Shown here: positions 33,747 through 42,166 of the stretch, piece after piece | How the letters are laid out: each line of letters opens with the position of its first letter | Position numbering within the stretch: the stretch's first letter is position 1 | Source of the DNA: an uncultured Pseudomonadota bacterium | GTDB lineage: Bacteria > Pseudomonadota > Gammaproteobacteria > Steroidobacterales > Steroidobacteraceae | Direction of reading: 5' to 3' | DNA: 51,320 nucleotides | NCBI GenBank assembly: GCA_902826635.1 | Contig: CADEFQ010000010.1 | Location: forward strand, 6,607-57,926 | The notes under the pieces: generated by a model | The model's input: only the letters and a program-made list of their open reading frames with translations | What the model was told of the DNA's origin: nothing | Database searches by the model: none | Program-made: the position numbers and the translations under genes

Positions 33747-34536
33747 GCCACCCCGTTCCGCTGCGCGTGGCGCGACCGTCGCGTTCAAGCTTGATCAGAT
33801 GCGCCTCGAGCGTCATGCGCGCGAGACCGTGGCGGTTCAGGGGGACGTCGGCATAGACGGGCCCGAGCAATTCGTCGAGGGTCGCCGTGCCGCGCGCGGC
33901 GAGCGCCGCAATCACCTTGGCCTCGCGCCGCAGCCGGTGCGCGATCACCCCGTCGATCTCGCGCAGCGGCTCGATGATGAGGCGCCCGTGTCCGGGGGCG
34001 ATGGCGCGCAGCGGATAGGTCTTCAGCCGTTCGAGGGCTTCGAGGTAGGCCGACAGGTCGCCGTCGGGCACGAGTATCACCGGCGTTACGCCTTCGAGGA
34101 TGTGATCACCCGAAAAGAGCAGCCCGTCGCCCTCGATCAACCAGCACACGTGGTTCGATGCATGGCCCGGCGTGTCGATCGCGCGCAACCGCAGGCCACC
34201 GGCCGTGAAAATCTCGTCGCGCGCCGGCACTGCATCGGGTACGAAGCGTTCGTCCTGCAGCCCGTCGCGCGGCGCAGGACGGCCGATCAGCCGCGCGCCG
34301 GTGCGAGCCTTCAGGGGCGTCGCCGCGGGCGAGTGATCGCGATGGGTGTGCGTGACGAAAATCGACTCGAGGCTCGGCGCCGCGGCGAGAATCGCCTCGA
34401 CGTGCGACGGAATGTCCGGCCCCGGATCGAGCACCGCCACGGGCGGATCGCCGAGCAGCCAGGTGTTGGTGCCCGGGCCGGTCATCATCGAGGCATTGGG
34501 AGCGAGCAGCCGCTGCACGCCGGGCGCGATGAACAT
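33730..34536 (-). CDS. MBL-fold metallo-hydrolase (LACTB2-like)
   Basis: A 268-residue metallo-beta-lactamase-fold protein. The metal-binding motif is THTHRDH (HxHxDH), followed by DTPGHASNHVCWLI with the third histidine and LLFSGDHIL with the bridging Asp. APGHGRLI holds a further His. A C-terminal winged-helix-like region (about 205-260: RREAKVIAALAARGTATLDELL and the following helices) is typical of the LACTB2 group, whose animal member is an endoribonuclease. Most bacterial members have no proven substrate. ATG 34536 begins the minus-strand overlapping operon and is 46 bp from a divergent SDR gene. Confidence 0.88.
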   Translation of the reverse strand: MFIAPGVQRLLAPNASMMTGPGTNTWLLGDPPVAVLDPGPDIPSHVEAILAAAPSLESIFVTHTHRDHSPAATPLKARTGARLIGRPAPRDGLQDERFVPDAVPARDEIFTAGGLRLRAIDTPGHASNHVCWLIEGDGLLFSGDHILEGVTPVILVPDGDLSAYLEALERLKTYPLRAIAPGHGRLIIEPLREIDGVIAHRLRREAKVIAALAARGTATLDELLGPVYADVPLNRHGLARMTLEAHLIKLERDGRATRSGTGWHAREG

Positions 34537-34582
34537 CCGTGCAAGGATAGCGGTCCGCGGGCCGTCTTGCGATGATCCGGCC

Positions 34583-35383
34583 ATGCGCTTCGCCGGCAAG
34601 ACGATCCTGATCACGGGCGCTTCCGAAGGAATCGGCCGCGCCCTCGCCCTGTCGCTCGCGCGCGAGCGCCCGAATCTCGTGCTCGCGGCGCGCAATGCCG
34701 GGCGCCTCGAGTCGCTCGCAGGCGAATGCCGCGCGCTCGGCGCGGAGGCATACCCTGTCGCGACGGATGTCACGGAGCGCGCGGCTTGCGAGGCGCTCGT
34801 CGCCGCCACGGCCGGGCGCTACGGAGGACTCGACGTGCTCGTCGCCAACGCCGGCGGCACGATGTGGAGCCGCTTCGACGCGCTTGCAGACCTCGGCGTG
34901 TTCGAGCAGCTGATGCGCCTCAATTTCCACAGCAATGTGTGGCTCACCGCGGCGGCGTTGCCGCACCTCGCGCGTTCGCGCGGCCTGATCGTCCCGGTCG
35001 CGAGCCTCGCCGGGCTCACCGGCGTGCCGGAGCGCACCGCATACGCCGCCACCAAGCACGCATTGGTGGGCTTCTACGAGTCGCTGCGCATTGAAATCGC
35101 CGGCAACGGCATCGACGTGACGATCGTCGCGCCAGACTTCGTGCTGAGCGAAATCCACAAACGGGCCATCGGCCCGGACGGCAAGGCACTGGGCGCAAGC
35201 CCGCTGCAGCAGCGCCGGATCATGACGGCCGAGGAATGCGCGCGCCGCATGCACGGAGCGATGGCGCGGCGGCAGCGCCTGCTGATCACCTCGCTACGCG
35301 GACGGGCCGGTCGCTTCCTGAAACTCGTTGCCCCGCGCCTCATCGACCGCATGGCGCTGCGTGCCATCCGCGAACGTCACTGA
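34583..35383 (+). CDS. SDR-family oxidoreductase
   Basis: A 266-residue classical short-chain dehydrogenase. TGASEGIG is at about 11-18, VANAGG near 89, the catalytic serine in VASLAGL, and YAATKHA supplies Tyr and Lys. ARN in the second-strand region (LAARNAGRLE) suggests NADP preference. The C-terminal extension RGRAGRFLKLVAPRLIDRMALRAIRER is basic and amphipathic, as in DHRS7B-like and membrane-associated SDRs. The substrate is unknown. It faces the MBL gene across 46 bp and runs 90 bp into the 3' end of the convergent diguanylate cyclase gene, so its last 30 codons are antisense to that gene. Confidence 0.85.
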   Translation: MRFAGKTILITGASEGIGRALALSLARERPNLVLAARNAGRLESLAGECRALGAEAYPVATDVTERAACEALVAATAGRYGGLDVLVANAGGTMWSRFDALADLGVFEQLMRLNFHSNVWLTAAALPHLARSRGLIVPVASLAGLTGVPERTAYAATKHALVGFYESLRIEIAGNGIDVTIVAPDFVLSEIHKRAIGPDGKALGASPLQQRRIMTAEECARRMHGAMARRQRLLITSLRGRAGRFLKLVAPRLIDRMALRAIRERH

Positions 35384-37315
35384 AGCGGCATCGGCGGGCG
35401 AGCAAACGCGCACGGCGTTGCGCCCGGCGCGCTTCGCCGCGTAGAGCGCCTCGTCCGCGCGCTGCAGCATCGTGCTCGGCGTGTCACCCCGTGTGGAGAC
35501 CGTCACGCCGAGGCTCGCGGTCACGCCACCGCCCACCGGGCAGATGTGCGCGAGATCGATCGCTGCAATGCGCTCGCGCAGGCGCTCCGCCGTCGCGCGC
35601 CCTTCATCGAGCGCGGTCTCGGGCAGCACGATCAGGAATTCCTCGCCGCCGAGTCGACCGAAGAACGCGGGCTCGCGCAGATCGTCGCGCACCGCCTGTG
35701 CGACGACCTTCAGCACCTCGTCGCCGATCGGATGCCCGTAGCGATCGTTGATGCCCTTGAAGTGATCGATGTCGGTGATCAAGGTCGTGCACGGGCCCGC
35801 GCCTTCTTCCGTCAACGTGGCAGCCAGGCGTCCGAGCACGGCGCGCCGGTTCGGCGCGGCGGTGAGCTCATCGGTATGCGCAAGCTTGCGCATGCGCAGC
35901 GTGGAGCGTCGCTGATGCACGGCTAGCCAGACGAGGAGCAACACCAGCAGCGCGCCCAGCGCGATCGCGACGGCCTGCAACCGGCGCACTGAACGGCTCT
36001 GCTCGAGCGCGCGCTCGTTCTCGTGGATGTCCCGAAGCAGCAGCGCGTTTTCGGCTTCCTTCGACGCGGTGTCGAACTCCACGCGCAGGGTCGCAAAGCG
36101 CTGGTCGATCTGGTTGCGAAGCAGGCGCTCATTGACCTGCTTCGCCAGCGCGAGTTGCGTGTAGCCGGAACGCCAGTCGCCGCGCGCCGCTTCGACGGCC
36201 GCGAGCTCCGAATAGCTCGCCGCGAGTTCGCCGCGCGCCTCGCCGTTCCTGAACACGTCGATCGCCGTGCGCAACGCGGCGGCGGCGGCGTCGAGCTCAC
36301 CCACGCCGTGCAGCGCGGTGCCGCGCGCCAGGTCGATCTGCGCACGCAGGCGCGCATCGGGCGTGGCCTGCTGCAAGGTCATCGCCTGCGCCAGCGTCGC
36401 GAGCGCGCTGCGCCAGTTGCCGAGGCCGTTCTCGACCGCCGCGAGACCGCGCAGCGCATACGCCTGGCCGCGCGCGTAGTGGATCTCGCGATGGATCGCG
36501 AGTGACTCCGTGAACGCGCGGCGCGCCTCGGCCCATTCCTGCAGGTACTCGTGCGCGCGACCGAGGTTGTGCAAGGTGACTGCCTGCTCGCGCAGCATCC
36601 CCGCCTCGCGCTGCTGCGCGAGCGCCGAGCTGTAGATGTCGCGCGCCTGTGCGTAGTCGCCCATGCGGTTGTAGAGGATCGCGATGCCGTTCATCGCGGT
36701 GAGCGAGTGGTGACGCATGCCGAGCGTTTCGTAGAGACCCTGTGCACGGCGCAGATCGGCGAGACCGAGCGCGTACTCGCCCTGCAGGCCGAGCACGTAA
36801 CCGCGCGAGAACAGCGCGCCCGCGATCATTTCATCGTCGTGCGCCTCGGATGCGACACGCACCGCCTGTTCGTAATATGCGAGGGCTTGCGCGTTGTCCC
36901 CGAGGGTTTCGCGCATCTCGCCCTGGCAGACGAGCATGCCCGCGCGCAGCGCGGGACGGCGACTGCGCGGCAGCAGCGCCTCGATCGCGGCGACCTCGGC
37001 ATCGAGCGCAGCTTCGTTGCGCTCGGACTGGTAGTCGCACAGCAACAGGCGCGCGCGGATCTCGAGGTCGACATCGGGCCGCGATCGAAGCAGCGCGAGT
37101 GCCGCTTCGGCGTCGCGCTTGCTCGCGTCCGGATCGGAGCGCATCGCAACCGCGCCCTGGTCGATCAGTGCCGCCGCCGGATGTCCCGGACTCGCCGCAG
37201 CCGGGGCGGTTGCACCCAGCGCGCCGGTCGCACCCGGCGCGGCGGTCGCCGTTGCGGCCATGCACGCCGCCCACGCGACGAGCAGGACCACTGTCCTTGT
37301 TCTGATGCTCTCCAA
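35294..37315 (-). CDS. TPR sensor diguanylate cyclase (GGDEF)
   Basis: About 673 residues. An N-terminal signal/anchor (TVVLLVAWAACMAATATA) is followed by about 370 residues of TPR-like helical repeats (for example MGDYAQARDIYSSALAQQREAG), a transmembrane helix (AVAIALGALLVLLLVWLAVH) and a GGDEF domain. The layout is a periplasmic TPR sensor coupled to cytoplasmic cyclic-di-GMP synthesis. Active-site marks are ITDIDHFKGINDRYGH and RLGGEEF. The inhibitory RxxD site expected five residues before GGEEF reads REPA, so product inhibition is probably lost. The start is uncertain: TTG 37315 or TTG 37324, with no strong SD. The 3' end overlaps the convergent SDR by 90 bp. Confidence 0.87.
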   Translation of the reverse strand: MESIRTRTVVLLVAWAACMAATATAAPGATGALGATAPAAASPGHPAAALIDQGAVAMRSDPDASKRDAEAALALLRSRPDVDLEIRARLLLCDYQSERNEAALDAEVAAIEALLPRSRRPALRAGMLVCQGEMRETLGDNAQALAYYEQAVRVASEAHDDEMIAGALFSRGYVLGLQGEYALGLADLRRAQGLYETLGMRHHSLTAMNGIAILYNRMGDYAQARDIYSSALAQQREAGMLREQAVTLHNLGRAHEYLQEWAEARRAFTESLAIHREIHYARGQAYALRGLAAVENGLGNWRSALATLAQAMTLQQATPDARLRAQIDLARGTALHGVGELDAAAAALRTAIDVFRNGEARGELAASYSELAAVEAARGDWRSGYTQLALAKQVNERLLRNQIDQRFATLRVEFDTASKEAENALLLRDIHENERALEQSRSVRRLQAVAIALGALLVLLLVWLAVHQRRSTLRMRKLAHTDELTAAPNRRAVLGRLAATLTEEGAGPCTTLITDIDHFKGINDRYGHPIGDEVLKVVAQAVRDDLREPAFFGRLGGEEFLIVLPETALDEGRATAERLRERIAAIDLAHICPVGGGVTASLGVTVSTRGDTPSTMLQRADEALYAAKRAGRNAVRVCSPADAASVTFADGTQRHAVDEARGNEFQEATGPSA

Positions 37316-37413
37316 GGTTCTCAATCTAGCGCATGTCGGTGGCGCGCGTCGGTATTGCGCGACACAGCGATTTATGGCAAATGACCCGCTCACCCCTGCG
37401 AGGGAGAAGGGCC

Positions 37414-37680
37414 ATGCCTCCGGGAAATCCAGATCCAAGGGCCAGCCAGTTGGTGGCCGAGTTCAGGGCCAGCCTCGAGAAGATTTTCGGCCGCGAGCGG
37501 CTCGATGCGGACACCGCTCCCGCCTGTTACAACGGCGCGAACACCCTGCTGGTCGAATGGACCGGCGAGTATGCCGCCATCAACGGTGTCGGCCCCGGCT
37601 TGCCGCCGAGGCCGAGACGACTGTCCGCCCTCGTCGAATATCAGCTCGAGCGCCACGCCGAATCCCTAGCGGGCGAGTGA
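37414..37680 (+). CDS. Small hypothetical protein
   Basis: An 88-residue protein with no recognised domain. ATG 37414 is preceded by GAGGGAGAAGGG, a good SD; ATGs at 37333 and 37381 in the same frame have none. The sequence has an N-terminal helix (ASQLVAEFRASLEKIFGRERLDAD), a middle with one Cys (ACYNGANTLLVEW) and an Arg/Pro-rich stretch (GLPPRPRRLS) before a C-terminal helix. It is divergent from the diguanylate cyclase across about 100 bp, and its last 15 bp overlap the convergent regulator gene. Probably a real small gene, function unknown. Confidence 0.5.
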   Translation: MPPGNPDPRASQLVAEFRASLEKIFGRERLDADTAPACYNGANTLLVEWTGEYAAINGVGPGLPPRPRRLSALVEYQLERHAESLAGE

Positions 37681-39984
37681 TTCGGCCTGTACCCGTGCGC
37701 GCATGAGATCGTTCATGCGCGCGACGCGCGTCGCCAGCGCGCGATAGTCGGCACGCGCGCGCAGCGGCGCAAGGTGCGGGGCGCTATTGGCCCAGGCGAT
37801 GCCACGCCAACCGCGATCGATCGCGTCGTCGAGCGCCGCGACGGCAGCATCCGGCCGATCCTCGAGCGCATCCAGTTCGGCCGTCACCACGCGGATACCG
37901 AAGCCCGCCTCGCCATTCGCATTCATGCGCGCGAGCGCGGCGGCGAGCGCAGCACGGACCTCCGTCGCGCGAGCCGTTTCACCGCGCTGCATCTCGATCC
38001 ACGCTACGACTGGAGCTCCAGCGGTGGCCCATCGAAGATAGTCCGGCCCGTCCAGCATCGAACGATCGAAATCCGCGGCGACGAGGGCCCGATCGACCAG
38101 CGCCGACGCGCCCGGCAGGTCTTCCGCCAGCAGGTACAGCTGCGCCGCGGATAGCAGGATCTCAGCCCGCCCGGATGCGTTCAGCGTGGACCGCGCGAGG
38201 AATTCGCGGAGGCTGGTCGCGCCCTGCTCCAGATACCGCGCCGACGCGATGTCGAGATCGGTGCGCTCGCGGTCGTCGCTCGTGCCGCGAACACGCTCCA
38301 GCAGCTCAAGGGCTTTCGCCGGCAGCCCGAGCATGCAGAGAATGTTCGCGCGCAGTTCCGCGAGCAGCGCATCGTGCGGCCGGTCAGCGCTGCCAAGCTC
38401 GAGCCAGCGCCACGCTTCGTCGAGGCGGCCTTGCGCAAACTCGAGATACGCAGTCTCGAGCAGGCCCCAGGGTCCGTTCGGCTCGAGGCTACGCGCCCGC
38501 GCACACGCCGTGCCGGCTGCCTCGTAGCGCCCGGTGTCACGCAGCACGCCGCACAGATCGGCGTACCGCGTCGGATCGAGGGGATCGAGTTCGGCGGCAC
38601 GTTCGACGCTCGGAAGCGCATCGGGCGAACGCCCGACCGTGCGATACACGCGCGCGCGTTCGGCCAGCGCATCGACGCTGTTGGGGTTGGCGGCGACCGC
38701 ACGATCGAGGTCCGCGATCGCCGCGTCGTAGCGTCGCTGCTCATTGCGCACCGCGGCGCGGGCTGTCAACGCCTCGGGCAGGTTCGGCGCGAGCGCGAGC
38801 GCCTTCGCGGCCGACTCCTCGGCATCGGCGACCGCCGCCGCGCGCGGCGCGCCAGAGAGGTACATGTCGTTGAGACGCGCCGTCGCACGGCCGGCATAGG
38901 CCAGTGCGAAGCGCGGATCCAGGGCGATCGCCTCGTCGTACAGCGACAGCGCCTGCGCATTGTCGCGCACGCTACGGCGCCGGTACGCCTCGCGAGCGAG
39001 CAGATAGCGCTCGTAGGCGCGCGCGTTCGCCGGGTTGCGCGCATCAAGTCCTTGTCTCTCGCCCGGAGAAAGCCGTAGTTCGAGCGCCATCGTCACGGCG
39101 CGCGCGATGTCGTCCTGGATGGTGATCACGTCGGCAAACGGCCGGTCGATCGCCTGCGACCACAGCTGGTAGCCCGTGCGCGCGTCGATGAGCTGCGCGG
39201 TCACGCGCACGCGATCCGCACTGCGCCGCACCGAGCCTTCGAGCACGTGTGACGCCGAGAGGTCCTTGCCGATCTTGCGCACGTCGCCGTCACGCCCGCG
39301 AAACGCGAATGCCGAGGTGCGTGCGACCACTCGAACCTGGGGCACCTGCGCGAGCCAGTTCGAAACTTCTTCGGTAAGGCCGTCGCAAAATATCTGCTGG
39401 CCACCCTCCGGGCTCAAGTCGAGAAACGGCAGCACCGCAACGGTGGGCGACTCGGCGCGCGGCCAGAACCACCACGCCAGCGCGCCACTCGCCGCGATCA
39501 GCGCGACCAAGGCCACGGCGCGCACGATGCGACGGGCGCGAGGGTCGGCGCGATGTCGCGACGGAGGGTCCGCGTCGGGGCGCGCGTGGGACCCCGTGTC
39601 ATCCTGGTCCGCTTCGGTGGGTGCTGCGACACGGGGTGGTTGCGCCGCCAGGCCCAGCCACTCGACCGGCGCCAGAAGCCGATAGCCCTTGCGGGGTACC
39701 GTGGCGATGTACTGCGGCGCCGCGTCGTCATCGCCCAGCAGCTTTCGCAGCTGCGACACGGCCTGATAGACCGAGGCCGGTCCGACCACGACGCCCGACC
39801 AGACTTCATCCAGCAGCCGTTCGCTGCTCACCACTTCGCCGCCCGCCTGCGCGAGCTTGACGAGCAGGCGCATCGTGCGTGGCTCGAGCTTTTGGGTGCG
39901 GCCACCCGTCGCGATCTCGTCGATCGCCGGGTCGACCATCCAGTCGCCGACCCGGAAACGCCCGTTTTGCTGCCCGCGTTCCAT
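37666..39984 (-). CDS. Membrane winged-helix (OmpR/CadC-type) regulator with TPR domain
   Basis: A 772-residue one-component regulator. Residues 10-105 form a winged-helix DNA-binding domain (LEPRTMRLLVKLAQAGGEVVSSERL; then VSQLRKLLGDD and YIATVPRKGYRLL). A Pro/Asp-rich linker leads to one transmembrane helix (about 153-174). The periplasmic part starts with a FlgO-like domain (TVAVLPFLDLSPEGG; HVLEGSVRRSADRVRVTAQLIDA) and ends with about 450 residues of TPR repeats (ANPNSVDALAERARVYRTVG). Such proteins sense envelope or metabolic signals by an unknown mechanism. It starts at ATG 39984 and is divergent from urcA, with three phased direct repeats in the gap that are candidate binding sites. 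Confidence 0.88.
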   Translation of the reverse strand: MERGQQNGRFRVGDWMVDPAIDEIATGGRTQKLEPRTMRLLVKLAQAGGEVVSSERLLDEVWSGVVVGPASVYQAVSQLRKLLGDDDAAPQYIATVPRKGYRLLAPVEWLGLAAQPPRVAAPTEADQDDTGSHARPDADPPSRHRADPRARRIVRAVALVALIAASGALAWWFWPRAESPTVAVLPFLDLSPEGGQQIFCDGLTEEVSNWLAQVPQVRVVARTSAFAFRGRDGDVRKIGKDLSASHVLEGSVRRSADRVRVTAQLIDARTGYQLWSQAIDRPFADVITIQDDIARAVTMALELRLSPGERQGLDARNPANARAYERYLLAREAYRRRSVRDNAQALSLYDEAIALDPRFALAYAGRATARLNDMYLSGAPRAAAVADAEESAAKALALAPNLPEALTARAAVRNEQRRYDAAIADLDRAVAANPNSVDALAERARVYRTVGRSPDALPSVERAAELDPLDPTRYADLCGVLRDTGRYEAAGTACARARSLEPNGPWGLLETAYLEFAQGRLDEAWRWLELGSADRPHDALLAELRANILCMLGLPAKALELLERVRGTSDDRERTDLDIASARYLEQGATSLREFLARSTLNASGRAEILLSAAQLYLLAEDLPGASALVDRALVAADFDRSMLDGPDYLRWATAGAPVVAWIEMQRGETARATEVRAALAAALARMNANGEAGFGIRVVTAELDALEDRPDAAVAALDDAIDRGWRGIAWANSAPHLAPLRARADYRALATRVARMNDLMRARVQAESLAR

Positions 39985-40028
39985 CGCCAGCCTCGCAATT
40001 ACACGGCGCCAGCCGAGTATAGGCGCGC

Positions 40029-40081
40029 CTTCAGGAATCCATTCGCGAAACTTCAGGGAAGGTTTCGGCGGGCCTCAGGAC
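40029..40081. repeat. Three direct repeats at exact 22-bp spacing
   Basis: CTTCAGGAA (40029), CTTCAGGGAA (40051) and CCTCAGGAC (40073) begin exactly 22 bp apart, two helical turns. A weaker TTC-N3-GAA copy lies between the first two at 40042. They lie between the divergent winged-helix regulator and urcA. OmpR-type winged helices bind direct repeats on one face of the DNA, which fits this phasing. Confidence 0.6.
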
Positions 40082-40108
40082 TTCAAGGCCCCCTCCGCGC
40101 GAAGGTTC

Positions 40109-40129
40109 AGCCGTGATCAACGCACGGCT
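40109..40129 (+). promoter_or_regulatory. 5' leader hairpin before urcA
   Basis: AGCCGTG (40109-40115), loop ATCAACG, CACGGCT (40123-40129): a perfect 7-bp stem 22 nt before the urcA ATG and just before its SD (AAGGAGA). It could be a leader stem or an operator. Confidence 0.4.
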
Positions 40130-40151
40130 ACCACCACTGAAGGAGACTCAA

Positions 40152-40487
40152 ATGAACACGACAATCAAAACCCTGACCGGCCCGCTCGCAATCGCGGCTC
40201 TCTTCTGTCTCACGACTTTCGCGGCCACCGCGGGGGACCTCCCCTCGAAGACGGTGTTCTACGGTGACCTGAACGTGTCGTCGCCTGCCGGCGCGAAGGC
40301 GCTCTATTCGCGCATCAAGTCGGCGGCAAGGCAGGTCTGCCCGGGAAGCGGCGAGAGCGGCATCACGGCATGGACGAACCGCAACGCCTGCATCGCCCTC
40401 GCCATCGACAAGGCGGTGAGCGACGTAAGCAGCCCGCTGCTCAGCTCGCTGCACGACAGCTCGACGATCCGCACCGCGTCTCGCTGA
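40152..40487 (+). CDS. UrcA-family secreted protein
   Basis: A 111-residue protein of the UrcA family, small proteins found in Xanthomonadales, Caulobacterales and Sphingomonads with no known function. The signal peptide (about 1-27) ends at TAGD. The mature part has the family core VFYGDLNVSSPAGAKALYSRIKSAARQVC and then R-x-A-C at 78-80, with Cys63 and Cys80 probably forming a disulfide, and AIDKAVSDVSSPLL. ATG 40152 follows AAGGAGA. It is divergent from the winged-helix/TPR regulator and probably its target. A strong hairpin follows its stop. Confidence 0.88.
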   Translation: MNTTIKTLTGPLAIAALFCLTTFAATAGDLPSKTVFYGDLNVSSPAGAKALYSRIKSAARQVCPGSGESGITAWTNRNACIALAIDKAVSDVSSPLLSSLHDSSTIRTASR

Positions 40488-40511
40488 AACGCACCGGCTC
40501 CGTCAGGCTCG

Positions 40512-40546
40512 CGACTGCCGTCGCCCTTCGGGGGCGGCGGTAGTCG
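40512..40546 (+). terminator. Strong UUCG-capped hairpin after urcA
   Basis: CGACTGCCGTCGCCC (40512-40526), loop TTCG, and GGGGCGGCGGTAGTCG (40531-40546) form a 15-bp stem with one bulged G and two G-T pairs, capped by a C(UUCG)G tetraloop. No T-run follows, so it may end transcription weakly or stabilise the urcA mRNA 3' end. Confidence 0.55.
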
Positions 40547-40577
40547 TGCGCGCAACGCCATGAGTTACCATCGACCC

Positions 40578-41507
40578 ATGCAGCTCGGCATCATTGGACT
40601 CGGCCGCATGGGCGGCAACATGGCGCGGCGCCTCGCGCGCCACGGTATCGACGTCACGGGCTACGGCCTCGGCGCCGACACGCGATCCGCGTTCGCGGAC
40701 GAGCCCCGCATCCGCATCGCCTCCAGTCTGGAAGCACTGCTCGCCACGCTACCGGCTCCGCGCATGGTATGGCTGATGGTGCCCGCGGGCGAAGCGACGG
40801 AAGCGAATATTACTGCGCTCGCCGCACAGCTCGGCGCGGGCGACCTCGTGATCGACGGCGGCAACGCGCGCTATCAAGATTCGCAGCGGCGCGGCGCGCT
40901 GCTCGCGAAGCGCGGCATCGGCTTCCTGGACGCCGGCGTGTCGGGCGGCGTGTGGGGCCTCGAGGAAGGCTATGGCCTGATGATCGGCGGCGCACGCGAG
41001 CACTTCGACCGGATCCTGCCGCTCGTGCGCGCGCTCGCACCGGCACCGGACAAAGGCTGGGTGTACTGCGGTCCGGTGGGCGCAGGCCACTACACGAAGA
41101 TGATCCACAACGGCATCGAATACGGCCTGATGCAGGCCTATGCGGAAGGGTTCGCGCTGCTCGCCGCACGCAAGGACCTCGAACTGCCGCTCGCGGAAAT
41201 CTCGCAGGCGTGGTGTCACGGCACGGTGATCCGCTCGTGGCTGCTCGAACTCACCGCCGGCGTGCTGCAGGACCCTGCGGCGCTCGGTCCGGTCGGTGCG
41301 CGTATCGCCGACTCGGGCGAAGGACGCTGGACGGCGCATGAGGCCATCGACCTCGGTATCCCGGCGCCCGTGATCAGCGCAGCGCTGATGGCGCGCTTCG
41401 CGTCGCAAGGTGCGGACGATTTCGGCGCGCGACTGCTCGCGCTCGTGCGCAATGCCTTCGGCGGGCATCCGCTCCCTCCGCCTACGGCGCCGCCGCGGGA
41501 TCGGTGA
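40578..41507 (+). CDS. gnd: 6-Phosphogluconate dehydrogenase, short (GndA/YqeC) type
   Basis: A 309-residue enzyme that decarboxylates 6-phosphogluconate to ribulose 5-phosphate. The dinucleotide motif is GIIGLGRMGGNMARRL at the N-terminus. IDGGNARYQDSQRR and DAGVSGGVWGLEEGYGLMIGG are family signatures, and YCGPVGAGHYTKMIHNGIEYG carries the catalytic lysine. At about 300 residues it is the short form, which is often NAD-dependent. ATG 40578 fits the conserved start; ATG 40560 would add six residues. Its 3' end overlaps the convergent pgl by 26 bp. With zwf and pgl it covers the whole oxidative pentose-phosphate branch. Confidence 0.93.
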   Translation: MQLGIIGLGRMGGNMARRLARHGIDVTGYGLGADTRSAFADEPRIRIASSLEALLATLPAPRMVWLMVPAGEATEANITALAAQLGAGDLVIDGGNARYQDSQRRGALLAKRGIGFLDAGVSGGVWGLEEGYGLMIGGAREHFDRILPLVRALAPAPDKGWVYCGPVGAGHYTKMIHNGIEYGLMQAYAEGFALLAARKDLELPLAEISQAWCHGTVIRSWLLELTAGVLQDPAALGPVGARIADSGEGRWTAHEAIDLGIPAPVISAALMARFASQGADDFGARLLALVRNAFGGHPLPPPTAPPRDR

Positions 41508-42162
41508 AGGCCGTCGCGCGTTCGCGCGCCACGCGGCTCGCGACGATCGCGCGATCGCCCGCAAAGAGTTGCGCCACGACGCGCCGTCGCCCGGCGCCCA
41601 GCGCAAGCCACACGATAGAGCGCGCGCGATCGAGAGTCGGCAAGGTCAGGGTCAGGCGGCGCAGGCCTTGCCTCAGACCGCTCACACCCACGCTGCGCAA
41701 GCGCTCGTCGAGCAGCGCGTCACCCGGCAACAGCGACGCCGTGTGCCCGTCCTCACCGAGCCCGAGGTGAACCACATCGAGCACCGGTGGATCGCCGCCG
41801 TGCTCGACCAATATCGACTCATAGCGCGATGCGGCGAGCGCCGGGTCTTCGATTTCAACCGGCATCGGGTGCCGCTGCGCGCGCGGAATGCACGCCGCGA
41901 GCGGTGTCGCGAGAAACTGCTTCCAGTTGCGCGCATCGTCGTCGGCGGGAACGATGCGCTCGTCCACCTGAAAAACGCTCACCGCGTGCCATGCCACATC
42001 GAGCGTGGCGAGTTTCGCAAACATGTTCCAGGGTGAACGCCCGCCGCTCACCGCGAAGATCGCCCGGCCGCGTTCACGAATCGCGTCGCCGAGGCGCGCG
42101 GCGATGAATTCCGCCGCGGCGAGCTCCGTCGTGGCGACATCCTCACCCGTCACCCACCGCAT
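41482..42162 (-). CDS. pgl: 6-Phosphogluconolactonase
   Basis: A 226-residue DevB-type lactonase of the NagB fold that hydrolyses 6-phosphogluconolactone. FAVSGGRSPWNMFAKLA near residues 36-51, VFQVDERIVPADDDARNWKQF near 63-84, and HLGLGEDGHTASLLPG near 132-147 are the three family motifs, the last with the catalytic histidine. It starts at ATG 42162, 4 bp after the zwf stop, so it is coupled to zwf. It ends 26 bp inside the convergent gnd gene. Assignment is secure. Confidence 0.93.
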   Translation of the reverse strand: MRWVTGEDVATTELAAAEFIAARLGDAIRERGRAIFAVSGGRSPWNMFAKLATLDVAWHAVSVFQVDERIVPADDDARNWKQFLATPLAACIPRAQRHPMPVEIEDPALAASRYESILVEHGGDPPVLDVVHLGLGEDGHTASLLPGDALLDERLRSVGVSGLRQGLRRLTLTLPTLDRARSIVWLALGAGRRRVVAQLFAGDRAIVASRVARERATAFTDPAAAP

Positions 42163-42166
42163 TCGA

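Noticed and set aside
34540..34575. GCAAG...CTTGC and CGGTCC/GGGCCG imperfect dyads between the MBL and SDR genes
   Set aside because: Short, imperfect and GC-rich; not better than chance for this base composition.
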